From NCBI GenBank assembly GCA_025617745.1, contig CM046853.1, forward strand, positions 48,476,934 through 48,540,933: a DNA stretch of 64,000 nucleotides, in the 5' to 3' direction. A program made the translations under genes and the position numbers. Shown piece by piece: positions 47,468 to 58,026 of this stretch (its first letter is position 1; the number at the start of each line of letters is the position of its first letter). The DNA is from Heliocidaris erythrogramma (taxonomy: Eukaryota; Echinodermata; Echinoidea; Camarodonta; Echinometridae). The notes beneath the pieces are model-generated. The model was given only the letters and a program-made list of their open reading frames with translations. It searched no databases and was not told the origin of the DNA.

Positions 47468-48035
47468 ACAAACCTGATGCCATCAACAAAATGATAACAG
47501 AATTCTATAAGGTTAAAAACACCAACATGATCGCAATACCCTTTTGTACATGTATATCCCATCATGTTCTCAGTATACGCAATACGCCATTGTAATGTTC
47601 GCACGTTTCGAAATGTGATGGAGAAGGCTATTGACATTGATTTTTCAACAGTCTTTACGATTATGTTCACTGCTCATGGCGCTATTTTGAAAAGGCCTGC
47701 AATGAATACACCCTTTTATCTTTTTTCTTTATCATATGTTTCCATGGTTACATTGGCGCATTTTTTCGTTGTGTGGTGAAATATAACTGAAACCTCAAAA
47801 TAGGCCGACAATGAATACACCTTTTTCTTTGCTTTTATGATATGTTACCTTGGTTACATACTTTAATAAAAATGATGAATAGACAAATATATTGAGAAAA
47901 AAAATGTTCGCGCAGTAGTTTGGCATTGAATTTAAAAAGAAAGAAAGAAAGTAAGAAACACGCCAACAGATATGACAAGAAAAAAGATGCTCCCTCTGAG
48001 ATCAAGAAAGGTGGTAACGTACATTGTCAAGGAAT

Positions 48036-48426
48036 AATGAAGGTACTAAAGGATGATAATTTTATTTTCGCATTTTTCAGATATTGAACAAGTGGTTAAA
48101 AGTTTTCAATGGGTGTGAGGTTATACCTCAGATTTATTAAATTTAACACTCCATTTTTCGCCGACTAACCCCGGCACACACACGAGGCATCATTTTGGTT
48201 GCGTCAGTACCTGCGCTAAATCAAGTCACTGACGCGGTCATAACGTCAGCAAAATGACCCCTCGTGTGAGCCGCGCTTTGTGGAATACAAGATAAGAAGA
48301 AAGAAATAATTAAGGTACTCAAACAGATGATAATTTAATCTCGCATGTTTCAAATATTAAAGAAGTAGTTGTGGTCGTGAGGTTACTTCAGATTTATGAC
48401 ATTCAACACATTTGTCGCCGACTAAT
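48036..48426. repeat. Local duplication split by a small MITE
   Basis: Block 48036-48168 (AATAATGAAGGTACTAAAGG ... CGCCGACTAA) recurs at 48306-48426 (AATAATTAAGGTACTCAAAC ... CGCCGACTAA). Between them is a MITE at about 48170-48275 with ends CCGGCACACACACGAGG and CCTCGTGTGAGCCG. Confidence 0.65.
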
Positions 48427-50884
48427 GGAACACGAGGCCGACCGCTTTTGTGGAATAATTCGCCCGAGTTTTTCTCCCATCTGTGTAGTGCATTTTAATA
48501 ATTTTTATGAATATACCATTGTTAATGTTTTTTTATCAATGAGCATATAACACGGATTTCCTAGTGCTTGGTGGAGCTCCCCATATGTTTCACACTCCCA
48601 AAACAAAAGAAACGATAAACACACATGAACAGCAAAAAGGAAGAAAAAGGGGGCTGACTTCCCTATTACCCCCTGATCAGACTACCTAAATTTAGCGTAT
48701 GGCTATATCGGGGGGGGGGGGGGAGGCGGTGAGACTCAATATAATGGACAGACGGTTAAGTACTGCTTTGACGACCCCCCCCCCCTTTTTTTTTCAACGG
48801 CCGATCGCCGTTCTCAAGATACCCGATTCCTTTTAACTGCCGTTCCGAAGACCCTCGGAAACCCAATGCCCCGTAATACACGCTCTGATCCATTCCCTAT
48901 ATACATGTAGCTTTAAAAAAGTCGCTCGCTCTGGATCCTGAATGTTTCTAAAATAATATACACATACCGTTAATGAGTAAAATAAATATAGGTTTTCCGG
49001 CTCGATTTCATATTTTTGTCAGTCAAATTAATTTAGATGCATTCAAATTCAGACACTATCGTCTAACGATCGATATCGGTCTTTCAAATTTTGAATGGAG
49101 TCATTGAAATTCTTTTCGAGACAAGCGGATTAATTTATGAACACTGAAATCCATTTATGGACAACCGACAAGATTATTTCAATTAATATCATTCCATTTT
49201 TCTTTATCCGCATTCGATTTATTTTCAGGGCATTCAAATTAGCGATCGTTCTTACGAATTCGTTTTAGTACTATACGGTTTCAAATTTCGTGCATTAGAT
49301 TTCAATGTTCATGCATTCAAATTAAGAAAGTACCCCAGAGGGGCCTGTTTGGGAATTCACTTTCATTTTAAGGAATTCATTTTAAAATCATAGATTCGTT
49401 GATCAACTTTCACGGATTTCGTGGTTTTTAATGATGTGCATGCGTGTGTCTCTTTGTCTTTGTATACATTTATGTCTTTTTGCCTCTTTTTAAGAAATAG
49501 ACTTGCTTTTTATTAAGCTTCATATGCCATACATTTTAATCTCTCTTCATATATTTATGAATGGGATTTATTTTTGACTCATGACATATATATATTTCAA
49601 ATTCTATTCAAAACTTTCACATTTTATGTAATGACAGAATGATTGATTTCTACGTTTTCTTCAGTATTGATTTTTAACGTTGTGGAATGTCTTTCTTTTC
49701 ATAATAATTATGCTGTATGACATAAATGTATGTGTCCATCATCATGTTAAACTTTTTACATGTTTATGTACTGTATATTTTTCGATTTGTTAAAATGTGG
49801 GATAGTACAGGTGTGTTTTCCTTCTTTTTCATATTTTACATCTTTTATTTCTTTTTCATTCGGGACGTCATTAGTCCAGGGTATACATAATCATGATTAC
49901 GTATATATTACGAATGAGTCTTTTAAGAGTCTGCAGTGGTTTTCAGCCCTCGATGATCTCAAGACCCGGGCACCTTGGGATGTGAATCTCGGTATGCCGA
50001 AGCCACTGGGTGCATTTCTCCTGCGTGATGACGTCGACACACATCCTGGCGGCCTGCTGGACGAGGTTTCTTCTCCACTGTTGCAGGTTGACTCCTGCCT
50101 CTTCCGCTGCCTCTCGGTCGCCGACTCTCCTCTGCTACTCGGGACGTGCCAAGATCCTCTTTAAGGCAGCTTTGAACGCAGAGTGTGCATTTTCCGTCGG
50201 ATTCAGGAACGGGCAATATGGTGGTAGCAGCTCCAGTTGGATGTAGGGGGCAACACCGTGAGGCAGCTGCGCTCGAACATGGGGCCGGGCGTTAATGATA
50301 AAAACGTTCTCACCTGCCAGGAAGAGTTGCGCACACTGTCTCACGCGTCACTGTCTCACAAGCGAGGGTGTGGTGTACCAACCCCACATCGGCAGAAATC
50401 GCAAGGTGACTGTACAATTCTTACCTCTCTGGCCATGCACAACTCGTCTGGCGGGTTGGCTGCGAGGTGCGCGTCCGAAGGAACGGCGGGTCCAGATGTT
50501 GAAACCAGTTTCGTCTATGAAAACAAGGTGCGCCACTACTCCTTGCTCCAAGAACCAGTGGGCGTACAGTGCACGCATGTCCAAAACACGTGCAGAATTC
50601 CTCTCTTCTCGTATGTCTTCCACCAACTTGCGAGTGTACGACATGCCGTCCAAGGCTCTGGCGACTGTATACTTGTGCTCACTACAGGTTTGTGGGGCAT
50701 TGCAGCCTTCAGGTCGGCCTTCATTTGCTGCAAAGTCATGAGTGGGTTTAGCTCGAGGATGACTTGCAGCCGGTTTCTCATTTGGTCGTCCATTTTGGTG
50801 TATGTGGCCCCGCCTCTTGCCAGTTTTTCTTGTCGACCCTCCCGCAAGAAAGTTGAGACAATCGACCTCGCCGTGGCTCTCTTT

Positions 50885-51442
50885 CCCGGGGGCCACTCAG
50901 GTATATGGGATTATGGGTGTACACATGCGTGTCCATGGGTTTTCAAAATACCCCCCTAAACAGGTTTTATACTTGGAAGAAAAAAGACCCCTAAACGAGG
51001 ATTTTTGAGCGTTTTTCATCATCCAACCCCCCTAAACAGTTAGACTTAAACTATAAGCAACAACACATTTCAGAGGGGGAACCATTTCAGTGCACTATGG
51101 CTGCGTCGGTAGAACTCTCCGCTCCCGATTCTCCTCTCTTTTTTGCATCCATCTGCATGCACTGCCGCGCGCCACTCCCTGAACTGAAATCGGGCTGTAA
51201 ATCCCTGTGAAAATCCCTGAAAATATCAGAAAATGTCCCATTTACATATTGGTGCCAAAGTGAAAAATATACCCCCTAAACGCGTTCGGCCAGATTAGTC
51301 AAAAGCACCCCTTTTTGTTGAAAATCGGCGTTTTTGGACCCCTTAACGCGTAACGCGCGTTACGCGTTCCACCTGAAAAAGGACCCCTTTTTACGCGTTT
51401 TCTTGGACGCGCATGTGTACAACCATATGAGTGGCCCCCGGG
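50885..51442. mobile_element. 558-bp MITE with CCCGGGGGCCACTCA ends and 8-bp duplication
   Basis: CCCGGGGGCCACTCA at the left and TGAGTGGCCCCCGGG at the right (bases just inside are imperfect). CTCTCTTT (50877-50884) and CTCTCTTC (51443-51450) form an 8-bp target duplication with one mismatch. The interior has ACCCCCCTAAAC repeats at the left and TTACGCGTT repeats at the right. 8-bp duplications fit the hAT superfamily. Confidence 0.85.
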
Positions 51443-51450
51443 CTCTCTTC

Positions 51451-51948
51451 AATTCAATTCAATTCAATTCAAAATCATTTTATTTCCAACAATAACACTT
51501 ACAAATAATACAGAACATTCATTATATCAATTACAAAGTACACAAAAAGTACAACAAATTTCGTTTAGAATGTTCAAAATACAATGGAAAATAACATATG
51601 AAGGAAAAGAGACACCCACTAAAAAGACAAGCTTGTAGTTTGTGGGTCACTCAAATAAATAACTAAAATAAATATGATGTGTGACGGACTACGGGGGGTG
51701 GGGTTGGGAAAGAAAAGAAAAAAAAATAGATAAAAGAAAGGGACGCGACACGCAACAGTAAAACAAAACACATATAGGATGCAGAAGAGAACAAGACAGG
51801 CAGCGTCGGAACAGAACAGTAGATAGTAGAGGGGAAGAAGAGGGAAGGAGGAGAATAGATTGGAAGAGGAGCAGAGGTCTACAGCGCAATCGATGCTTAC
51901 GGTCGTCTTTCGTCATTAGCCGGTGGACGATGCTTAAAAGAAAAAAAA
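51451..51948 (-). mobile_element. Non-LTR retroposon 3' end with (AATTG)n tail, inserted in the transposase
   Basis: On the minus strand the block ends GTTGGAAATAAAATGATTTTG followed by (AATTG)n, a tail style of CR1/L2-like retroposons. Its other edge abuts transposase codons ...LGVK at 51949. The transposase sequence resumes beyond the adjoining MITE, so this block is an insertion in the transposase gene. No coding part is preserved. Confidence 0.6.
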
Positions 51949-52214
51949 CTTTACTCCAAGGTCGTCGGCCATCTCCAGATAGTCTCTATTTTCGCTCTCA
52001 AATGCCTCGATTATGCGTCGCCTGTCCTCGTTTGAAGTGCGCGTGCATGTACCTAACAGGATCTGCCATGTTTAACGTTTGGTGCAGAGCTGGTCGTAGA
52101 TTTGAGAACTTGAACGGGGTTTGATGCAAAATTAGTTTTGCCTATATTTATACGATCGTAATATATGGGACAATGCATAACATGCACCTTAAATCTAATG
52201 CACTTATCTAAAAC

Positions 52215-53027
52215 ATGCTTGCCCCTTGCATAAATTTGAATGACGGAACAGAGTTCAAGGCAGTGGGCATTCTAAATGCTATGCACGAATATTACACAGA
52301 CTTGCTCCTGGATGCTTCTTCTAAAGACATGTTCGGCACTATCAAGTCCTTGCTAGGATCTTCGAAAGGAGCTCTTCCGTGCTGTGACAACAATGCTCAG
52401 TTGGCGAATGACTTTGCCATTTTCTTTGAGGAAAAGATTACCCGGATTCGACAGATTCTTGAAGACAACTTAGATAGGGCAGCAGCTTCAGTTGATGACG
52501 ATGGGTCGGTTCATAGCCGGAACGCATCACAATCCAGTAGTCAACATGGTGATACATGTATGCAGTCACACTTACCTGAAGTATAAGTCAGACAGAAGTA
52601 AAGAGGATAATTCAGAGGTGTGCAAATAAATCATGTGTGTTAGATCCTTTGCCAACATGGTTAGCGGAAGCAAATCTACCTCCTCTGATTCCTAAGATTA
52701 CTTCTATTATTAACAGTTCGTTTATGAGCGGTGTGTTTCCGGATAAGCTCAAGGAGGCCATTATTCGTCCGTGTTTAAAGAAATCCTCGTTGGACACATC
52801 AGAACTTAAGAATTACAGACCAGTTTCAAATTTAGCCTTCTTATCAAAGGTACTAGAGATGGCAGTTTCCTCGAGATTGATGGTTCATCTCGATGACTGT
52901 AATAATCTGCATGAGGAGTTTCAATCGGCGTATAAGCGATTCCATAGCACAGTCTGCCCTGCTACGAGTGAACAGTGATTTACTTCAACTAATGGATACC
53001 AAACAAAAAGTTAATTTGCACGTGTAT
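52215..53027 (+). pseudogene. L2/CR1-type retrotransposon ORF2 fragment (before the RT active site)
   Basis: Two open pieces in one family. The first, near 52270-52470, gives KDMFGTIKSLLG and LANDFAIFFEEKITRIRQIL, the linker after the endonuclease. The second, 52637-52978, gives DPLPTWLAEANLPPLIPKIT, INSSFMSGVFPDKLKEAIIR, LKNYRPVSNLAFLSKVLE and EFQSAYKRFHST, the fingers region of the RT. A one-base shift near 52950 moves the frame to ALLRVNSDLLQLMDTKQKV, which ends at 53027. Motifs A-C are missing. It is not related by position to the minus-strand retroposon tail at 51451. Confidence 0.8.
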
Positions 53028-53096
53028 AAATGAATTTGGATGCTCACTGGTTAAATCGTTTGCTCTTTCTTCAGATGAGAACAGTGACGGCACCAG

Positions 53097-53290
53097 GGGG
53101 TGGGGGCATGGAGGGCATTTGCCCCCCCCCCCCCCCAGTTGCCCCCCAATAATTTTCGGAGTGAAAAAAATAAAAGGGTGGAAATTTTTTTGTCCGCCCT
53201 TGTCCCCCATAGGCGGATCCAGAGGTCCGGACCCCCCCCCCCCCCTTTTTGGCGCCGGTTTTGTTTTTTTTACTTGGCGCCGCCTTTTAA
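53097..53290. repeat. C/G-tract MITE debris
   Basis: Runs of C at 53121-53136 and 53230-53244 with CACCAGGGGGTGGGGGCATGG, GGCGGATCCAGAGG and GGCGCCGG/GGCGCCGCC. These resemble the G-tract MITEs elsewhere in the window. Confidence 0.4.
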
Positions 53291-53879
53291 AAAAAAAATT
53301 TTTCTTTGCTTGTCAGGGAATTATGGAGGGAAACTGGGCCCCATAACCCCTTTACTGAGCGTTTTTTGGATAAAAATTGAATGATATATTTAAATTTTTT
53401 TCTGCAAGTATAATAACACACTCGAACGAGGGAAAATTATGTCGTATGCACATTCCTCAATTTTTTTTCGAAATAATTTCGAATGAACGAAAGCGAATTT
53501 TTAAAAACTCATTCCTTAAAATGTATGCTTTTTATTTAACTTCGGGTGAGTCATTAAAATGTTTTTTTGAATGGATAAGAAATTTGAATGAGATAGAATG
53601 AATTTCAATGCAAAAACCTTAAATCGTATGTTCCTAATCTTAATTTACTCGACTCCTTTGAAATGTCTGTTGCAAAAACAACGAATTTGAATGAACGAAA
53701 ATGATTTCGAATGACGATTCACCCAAGCGATCACAACTATCGTTAATTTGAATGCTTTTAATGTTACATTGAATGGTAAAAATACGAAATTGAGCGGGAA
53801 AACATATATATTGAAGCGAAAGGTCTATAATGTAATTCTTTCACAAACAACCGGTCTCTTGTCACCCCCCCCCCCCCCC

Positions 53880-54570
53880 CTCTCTCTCTCTCTTGTTTAT
53901 GTCTCCGTCTCTTTCTCACTCATCCCTATTATCTCTTTCCCCTAATTTTCCTTTCTCTCACTTTTATGTAGCATTAATGTTTAGAATAAGTTAATACTGA
54001 TAATACAATCGCCGTCCATCTCTTTCATCTTTTGTACATTCGATTAAAGGACACTCCTCTTTTATTTCAGACGACATCTTTCTTTTTTTATAAGTGTCTC
54101 ATTCTCTTTATTTTAATTAAAAATCTAAATCAAAGATTTGGGACCAATATAGGCCTAAATTAATATTATTTTCATATTCTAACTTGGTATATATAAACAA
54201 AAATTAGCAACGCATAAGACAAATTTCCGGCAGAAAGGCCTATTTTAGAATGTATTTTTATTTAAGATAATAAGATATGACACTCAATATAACAATTTTC
54301 AACAACAATAAAGATAATCCAAATATGAATGTATTCAAAACGAATCAGTCCATAACTGTACGTCCAAAACAAGACCAATCCCAACAATCGATCTAAAGTG
54401 ATTAGTTCAAAACTATATAGTTATAAGTTAATCGAGAACAGTTGGTCCATATCAGTAGGTCCAAAACAGTTATTTCGAAATATGAATTTCAAATCAATTA
54501 CTCCAAACCAGCCAGATGGTGATAGAAAAGATGAGATGACATTTTGTACTCACCATTTCAAGCTGGAAGC
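53880..54570 (+). repeat. Segmental duplication block A, copy 2
   Basis: Same-strand partner of 43090-43900, without the SINE. It begins after a C run at about 53865-53880 and lies upstream of the second GPCR gene, whereas copy 1 lies downstream of the first GPCR gene. Confidence 0.75.
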
Positions 54571-54954
54571 TTCCAAAATATATGCATGGTACTCTACAGT
54601 ACTTCCGATAGCAAAAAGTTAACAGTCAGAAAAAGTCTCCCCTAATAAATATTTCAGAACATATGAAGCAAAATTTCATATACCCGTTCAAATATAGCTT
54701 AGGTTCACTTCAATCCAGCCTTTGTAATAATTTGATTTGTGTGAAAGTAGAAAAATTAGAGAAGCAGACTGGTGAAAGTTCGAACGAAATCATATATATT
54801 TATGGGAATTTCACATCGGTAAGGTCACTTTGATGTAGCGGTGGTCAACTTTCTCTCTTTCTCTCTCTTTTTTTTTTTTTTTGTTCAATGCTAAATTATT
54901 CAACGCACATGTTTTATTTATTTGTCTATTGATCGTTAAAGCAAAAAGAAAAAA

Positions 54955-55216
54955 AAAGGTGTATTCACTGTAGGCTTATACTAAGCTGCTACACGCACTT
55001 CCATCAATAATTCTAAGAACGTAACCAAGATAACATATCATAAAAGCAAAAAGAAACAGACGAAGGCCCGTTTCAGTCATATTTCACCACAGAACTAAAA
55101 AGCACCACAGAATTCTGTTAGCATTTGTTGATAACTTTACCTTATCACATGTGTATCTGATCATCCACGTTGCTGGTTATTCAATTTGCTGATATTTACC
55201 ATTTCCACCATTAATC
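54955..55216 (+). repeat. Duplicated 5' flank of the second GPCR gene
   Basis: Inverted relative to 47011-47860. Shared phrases (complemented) are AACATATCATAAAAGCAAA, ATATTTCACCACA, GTTATCAACAAATG / CATCAACAAAATG, ACAGAATTCTGT/ATA and CAATTTGCTGATATTTACCATTTCC, with the ATG context TTAATCATGTTTCAAG. Confidence 0.75.
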
Positions 55217-56305
55217 ATGTTTCAAGAAACAAATTCAACAAATGGGACGTCTGGGCATGTGGAAATGAGCAATAATTCTTCTCAGCATATCATTGCATAA
55301 TTTCTCATCTTGATAACCCTTACTGGAATAACAGGCAACATCTTGACGATTCTTTCGGCGGTCCTGTCAACTAAACTACAAACCAAAACTAACGTCTTTG
55401 TGGTCAACCTGGCATTCTGCGACTTGTTAACATGTTTGTTAATTCCTCTGCAAGTCATTGCTCTCTTGACACCATTTCAACCGTCACTACCAGACATTGT
55501 TGTCACAGTATTAGGAATATTAATGACGGTATGCATACATACCAGCATGTTGAACTTGGCAATGATTGCACTGAATAGGTATGTCAAGACTACCGGACCA
55601 ATAAGCATCTATAACAAACTTTTCATGAAGATGAAAATAACATTAATGGTTATTACAACATGGGCCTTACCGGGTGCAATTAGCATGATATTTCATTTAT
55701 ATGGATTCCGGCTTACTTACGACTCACATACAAAAATATATGGGCAAGTGAAAAGAAATAGAGCCCATCTCGTTGTTAGGATAACCAACGTAATTTATGC
55801 TTTTATTTGTATTTCGTTGATATTGATTAGCTATATCAAAATCGCTCTTCATGTTAGAGCGTACACGAGAAGAATAGCTGCTGCTGCAGAAGTAGCGCCA
55901 CCAGATCAGGTACAACAAGACGCTAATCGGAACGAACCAGCACCAATCCATCAAGCGCAACCTGATCAAATGCCGGGAAGGCCAGTTCCTCAGATACCAG
56001 CCGCGGCTAACGGTTTGCATGGTTTGAAAGCTCGTGAAGTTATGATCACAAAGAATCTAGCACTCGTTACTGCGGTCTTTCTGTTGTGTTTTCTACTTAA
56101 ATTTCCTATCTTCATAGACAGCTCGAATACAACGCTTTTTAGTGTTTCTATGTGTCTGTGCTTGAGCAACTCTGCAATGAATCCATTTATCTACGCTTTC
56201 AAACACAGGGATTTTAAGAAAGTGTTTCGCTGTATCTTCACCTGTGCTTTTCGTAAGATCCCATTTCCGTCCCGACCACTGAGAATGTTTTTACAAGCCA
56301 TATGA
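55217..56305 (+). pseudogene. Paralogous class A GPCR with an N-terminal stop codon
   Basis: The ATG at 55217 lies in the same context as the intact paralogue and starts MFQETNSTNG. Codon 28 is TAA (55298-55300), where the paralogue has Ser at the start of TM1. The remaining 335 codons are open: TM1 GN, TM2 NLAFCDLL, an NRY triplet at the end of TM3, TM7 NPFIY, and a similar Gln/Pro-rich loop 3. TM6 reads CFLLKFPIF instead of CFLPFAIF, so the kink proline has moved. No in-frame ATG lies between the stop and TM3, so re-initiation would lose TM1 and TM2. It is most simply a young pseudogene. Stop readthrough or a polymorphic stop is possible, since the rest of the frame is clean. Confidence 0.85.
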
Positions 56306-56341
56306 AGAGACGCTTCGGTTCCGAGCCATGCATGGCAGCAT

Positions 56342-56405
56342 GGGGAGTCGATTCAATCACATATACTGAACTACAGTTCAGTATATGTGATTGAATCGAC
56401 TCCCC
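56342..56405. repeat. Perfect palindrome, 31-bp arms with a 2-bp spacer
   Basis: GGGGAGTCGATTCAATCACA... reads outward on one arm and is exactly mirrored on the other, with AC between the arms. The right arm continues into CATCGACTCCCCATCGACTG, part of a Tc1-like transposase relic. Confidence 0.9.
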
Positions 56406-56692
56406 ATCGACTCCCCATCGACTGCCAATAGTCTGTAGAGCCGATTCTGTTGCTCTGCGGAAGCGATCCTGCAAGTGGTCACGGTGAAGATGGCGATCTT
56501 GACGTGCTGTTGTCACCCTGGGACGACCACTGCGCTGACGATCGTTGGTGCTGTTGGTTGCATTGTATCGCTCCCGCAGTCTCTCTACTGTCCGAACGCT
56601 GCATTGAAGTCGTTGGCAATGACTCTAGGATGTTGGCCAGCATGAAGACGTCCGATGGCTTGTTCCTTCTGGTTCAAAGTCAGACGTGGCAT
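56400..56692 (-). pseudogene. N-terminal relic of another Tc1-like transposase
   Basis: On the minus strand: MPRLTLNQKEQAIGRLHAG from 56692 (first HTH), then after a frame shift LRERYNATN...RSGRPRVTTARQDRHLHRDHL (the GRPR hinge and start of the second HTH), then DRFRRATESALQTIG. This is the paired-like DNA-binding region of Tc1 elements. The catalytic domain is absent, cut off at the palindrome. It is a different lineage from the transposase at 49943-52069. Confidence 0.8.
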
Positions 56693-56899
56693 GGTGACAG
56701 CGCTCAGGAAACGAATGACAGGATGAAGATTTTGGGTCCCTTTTAAACCCACTGGATAGAGGATGTGCATGTGCATCATGCTTTTCAAAAAGCTGCACTC
56801 GAGTGCACTACCATGTTCACGGAAAGGATATGAGTTTTAATCCTATACAGAAATCACACTTTGTTATGATGATGTGTTATGGACGGTCAATGCCATTTC

Positions 56900-57320
56900 T
56901 GTGATGTTAAAAAAGCATAAAATGTGATTTTACGTATCAAATTCCAATATCATGTGTAAAAGATATCAATTTGAAAAGTGCGACGTTTCTTTGTTGGTTC
57001 AGTATATTTTGCAGTCACACTGAGAACAAACTGTGACAATATCTTCCTATATATCTGTAGGCACAATGTGGTAACAATGTGATTCATTACATCACAGTGT
57101 GATAACACTATATGAACTGCATGGAGACACATAATACACTACATGACACACTGTGGTAAATATATGGTAAGGCTACTGTGTTTGACTATGTACTCATTTA
57201 TCATGTGAGAAATCAAACGAAATACAATGTCACACTGTGGCAACACTGTGATCATACAATTACCACATAGGAACACGATGTGACAATATTGTTGTAACAC
57301 TCTGCTTGTGCCATAAGGGA
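56900..57320. repeat. Degenerate repeats of CACTGTG/TGTGATAACA
   Basis: Irregularly spaced ACACTGTGG, ACAATGTGG, CACAGTGTGATAACAC and ATGTGACAAT motifs on both strands across about 400 bp. No coding sequence. Confidence 0.5.
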
Positions 57321-57469
57321 ATGATTGAGTAATTGTCTAATGTGTATCTACCAATTTTAGTCATTTTTACAAGACAATAATTGTGTTTGTAAACAAATTT
57401 TTAGGCATTTTACTCCCATGCAGTGTTAAAGATCGTATGCTCGATCTGTAATGAAAAACACAAGTCAGA

Positions 57470-57560
57470 AAAAATTGGAACCAGCGGGATTCGAACCTGT
57501 CATCTACTGCTTGCCGGGCAGCGACTTAACCACCAGGCTATTATGGTTCACGGCCAAGTC
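57470..57560 (-). other. tRNA-like SINE head
   Basis: The minus strand carries an acceptor pair GAACCA/TGGTTC, an A-box-like CCTGGTGGTTAAG, an anticodon-like stem GCTGC/GCAGT and a B box GGTTCGAATCCC. Position 33 of the anticodon loop is C rather than T, so this is a SINE head or a tRNA relic rather than a functional gene. Confidence 0.55.
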
Positions 57561-57639
57561 ACGATGAACTGGAATAAAATACCCAAGATCCTCTTCTTCC
57601 TGACTCATTAATATTCAAACGGTCCGCCGTAGACAATGG

Positions 57640-57742
57640 TTAGTAAACGAAGAAGCTTGATGGGAGGAATTCTTTTTTTAGGCATTTTACTCCCAGATTT
57701 ACAAATTAAAAATTCCTCCCATCAAGCTTCTTCGTTTACTAA
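57640..57742. repeat. Inverted duplication, perfect 32-bp arms
   Basis: TTAGTAAACGAAGAAGCTTG...AATT at 57640-57671 is exactly mirrored at 57711-57742. The 39-nt spacer contains AGGCATTTTACTCCCA, also found at 57402-57418. Confidence 0.85.
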
Positions 57743-57814
57743 TAATTGTGTTATTTAATATTGCAATGAATATCATTTCGTATACCTAAACAATGAAAGT
57801 TACATAAAATTACT

Positions 57815-58026
57815 GCACTCTAAAAACTAAAGTGTTAGATCACCATTTAAATGGGCCGAGGAGTGACCACTCTTTCAAAAAGGCAGATTAACACTTTTAA
57901 CATGCTGGATCCAACACTATAAAGGTTGTATCTACCAGGTTTAAGAGGTTGATCTGCCATTTTGAAAAGGTGGTCACTCCTCGGCCCTTTTAAATGATGA
58001 TTTAACATTTTAGTTTTTAGAGTGTG
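57815..58026. mobile_element. 212-bp MITE with CACTCTAAAAACTAAA ends
   Basis: The left end CACTCTAAAAACTAAA and the right end TTTAGTTTTTAGAGTG are complements (one base is displaced in the arm). The arms continue with GGGCCGAGGAGTGACCAC and its complement. Non-coding. Confidence 0.8.

Larger units (their letters stand above)
49943..52069 (-). pseudogene. Tc1-like (DDE_3) transposase, broken and split by nested insertions
   Basis: Read on the minus strand in pieces. 52069-51949: N-terminal helix-turn-helix (TSNEDRRRIIEAFE, YLEMADDLGV). 50880-50690: RATARSIVSTFLREGR and a second HTH-like segment (DDQMRNRLQVILELNPLMTL). 50690-50400: FIDETGFNIWT with the first catalytic Asp. 50344-50140: FIINARPHV where the usual second Asp (IIDNARPH) is deleted, then LELLPPYCPFLNPTEN with the final Glu. 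50140-49943: QWRRNLVQQAARMC to the stop. At least three frame shifts, an in-frame TAG and the lost Asp make it inactive. About 1.06 kb of foreign sequence (50885-51948) separates the first piece from the rest. GC content is higher than in the flanks. Confidence 0.85.
48983..53815. mobile_element. Decayed 4.8-kb DNA transposon with long diverged inverted ends
   Basis: The left end ATATAGGTTTTCCGGCTCGA-TTTCATATTTTT (from about 48990) matches the complement of the right end (ATATATGTTTTCCCGCTCAA-TTTCGTATTTTT, ending about 53806). Subterminal CATTCAAATT occurs at about 49039, 49230 and 49313, and its complement AATTTGAATG at about 53579, 53682 and 53746. The only transposase inside is the minus-strand relic at 49943-52069. 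The TA-rich outer edges fit a Tc1-like TA target but no clean duplication is seen. Confidence 0.6.

Noticed and set aside
50237-50959. 240- and 148-codon plus-strand ORFs
   Set aside because: Antisense shadows of the minus-strand Tc1-like transposase, kept open by its higher GC content. No domain in the plus frames.
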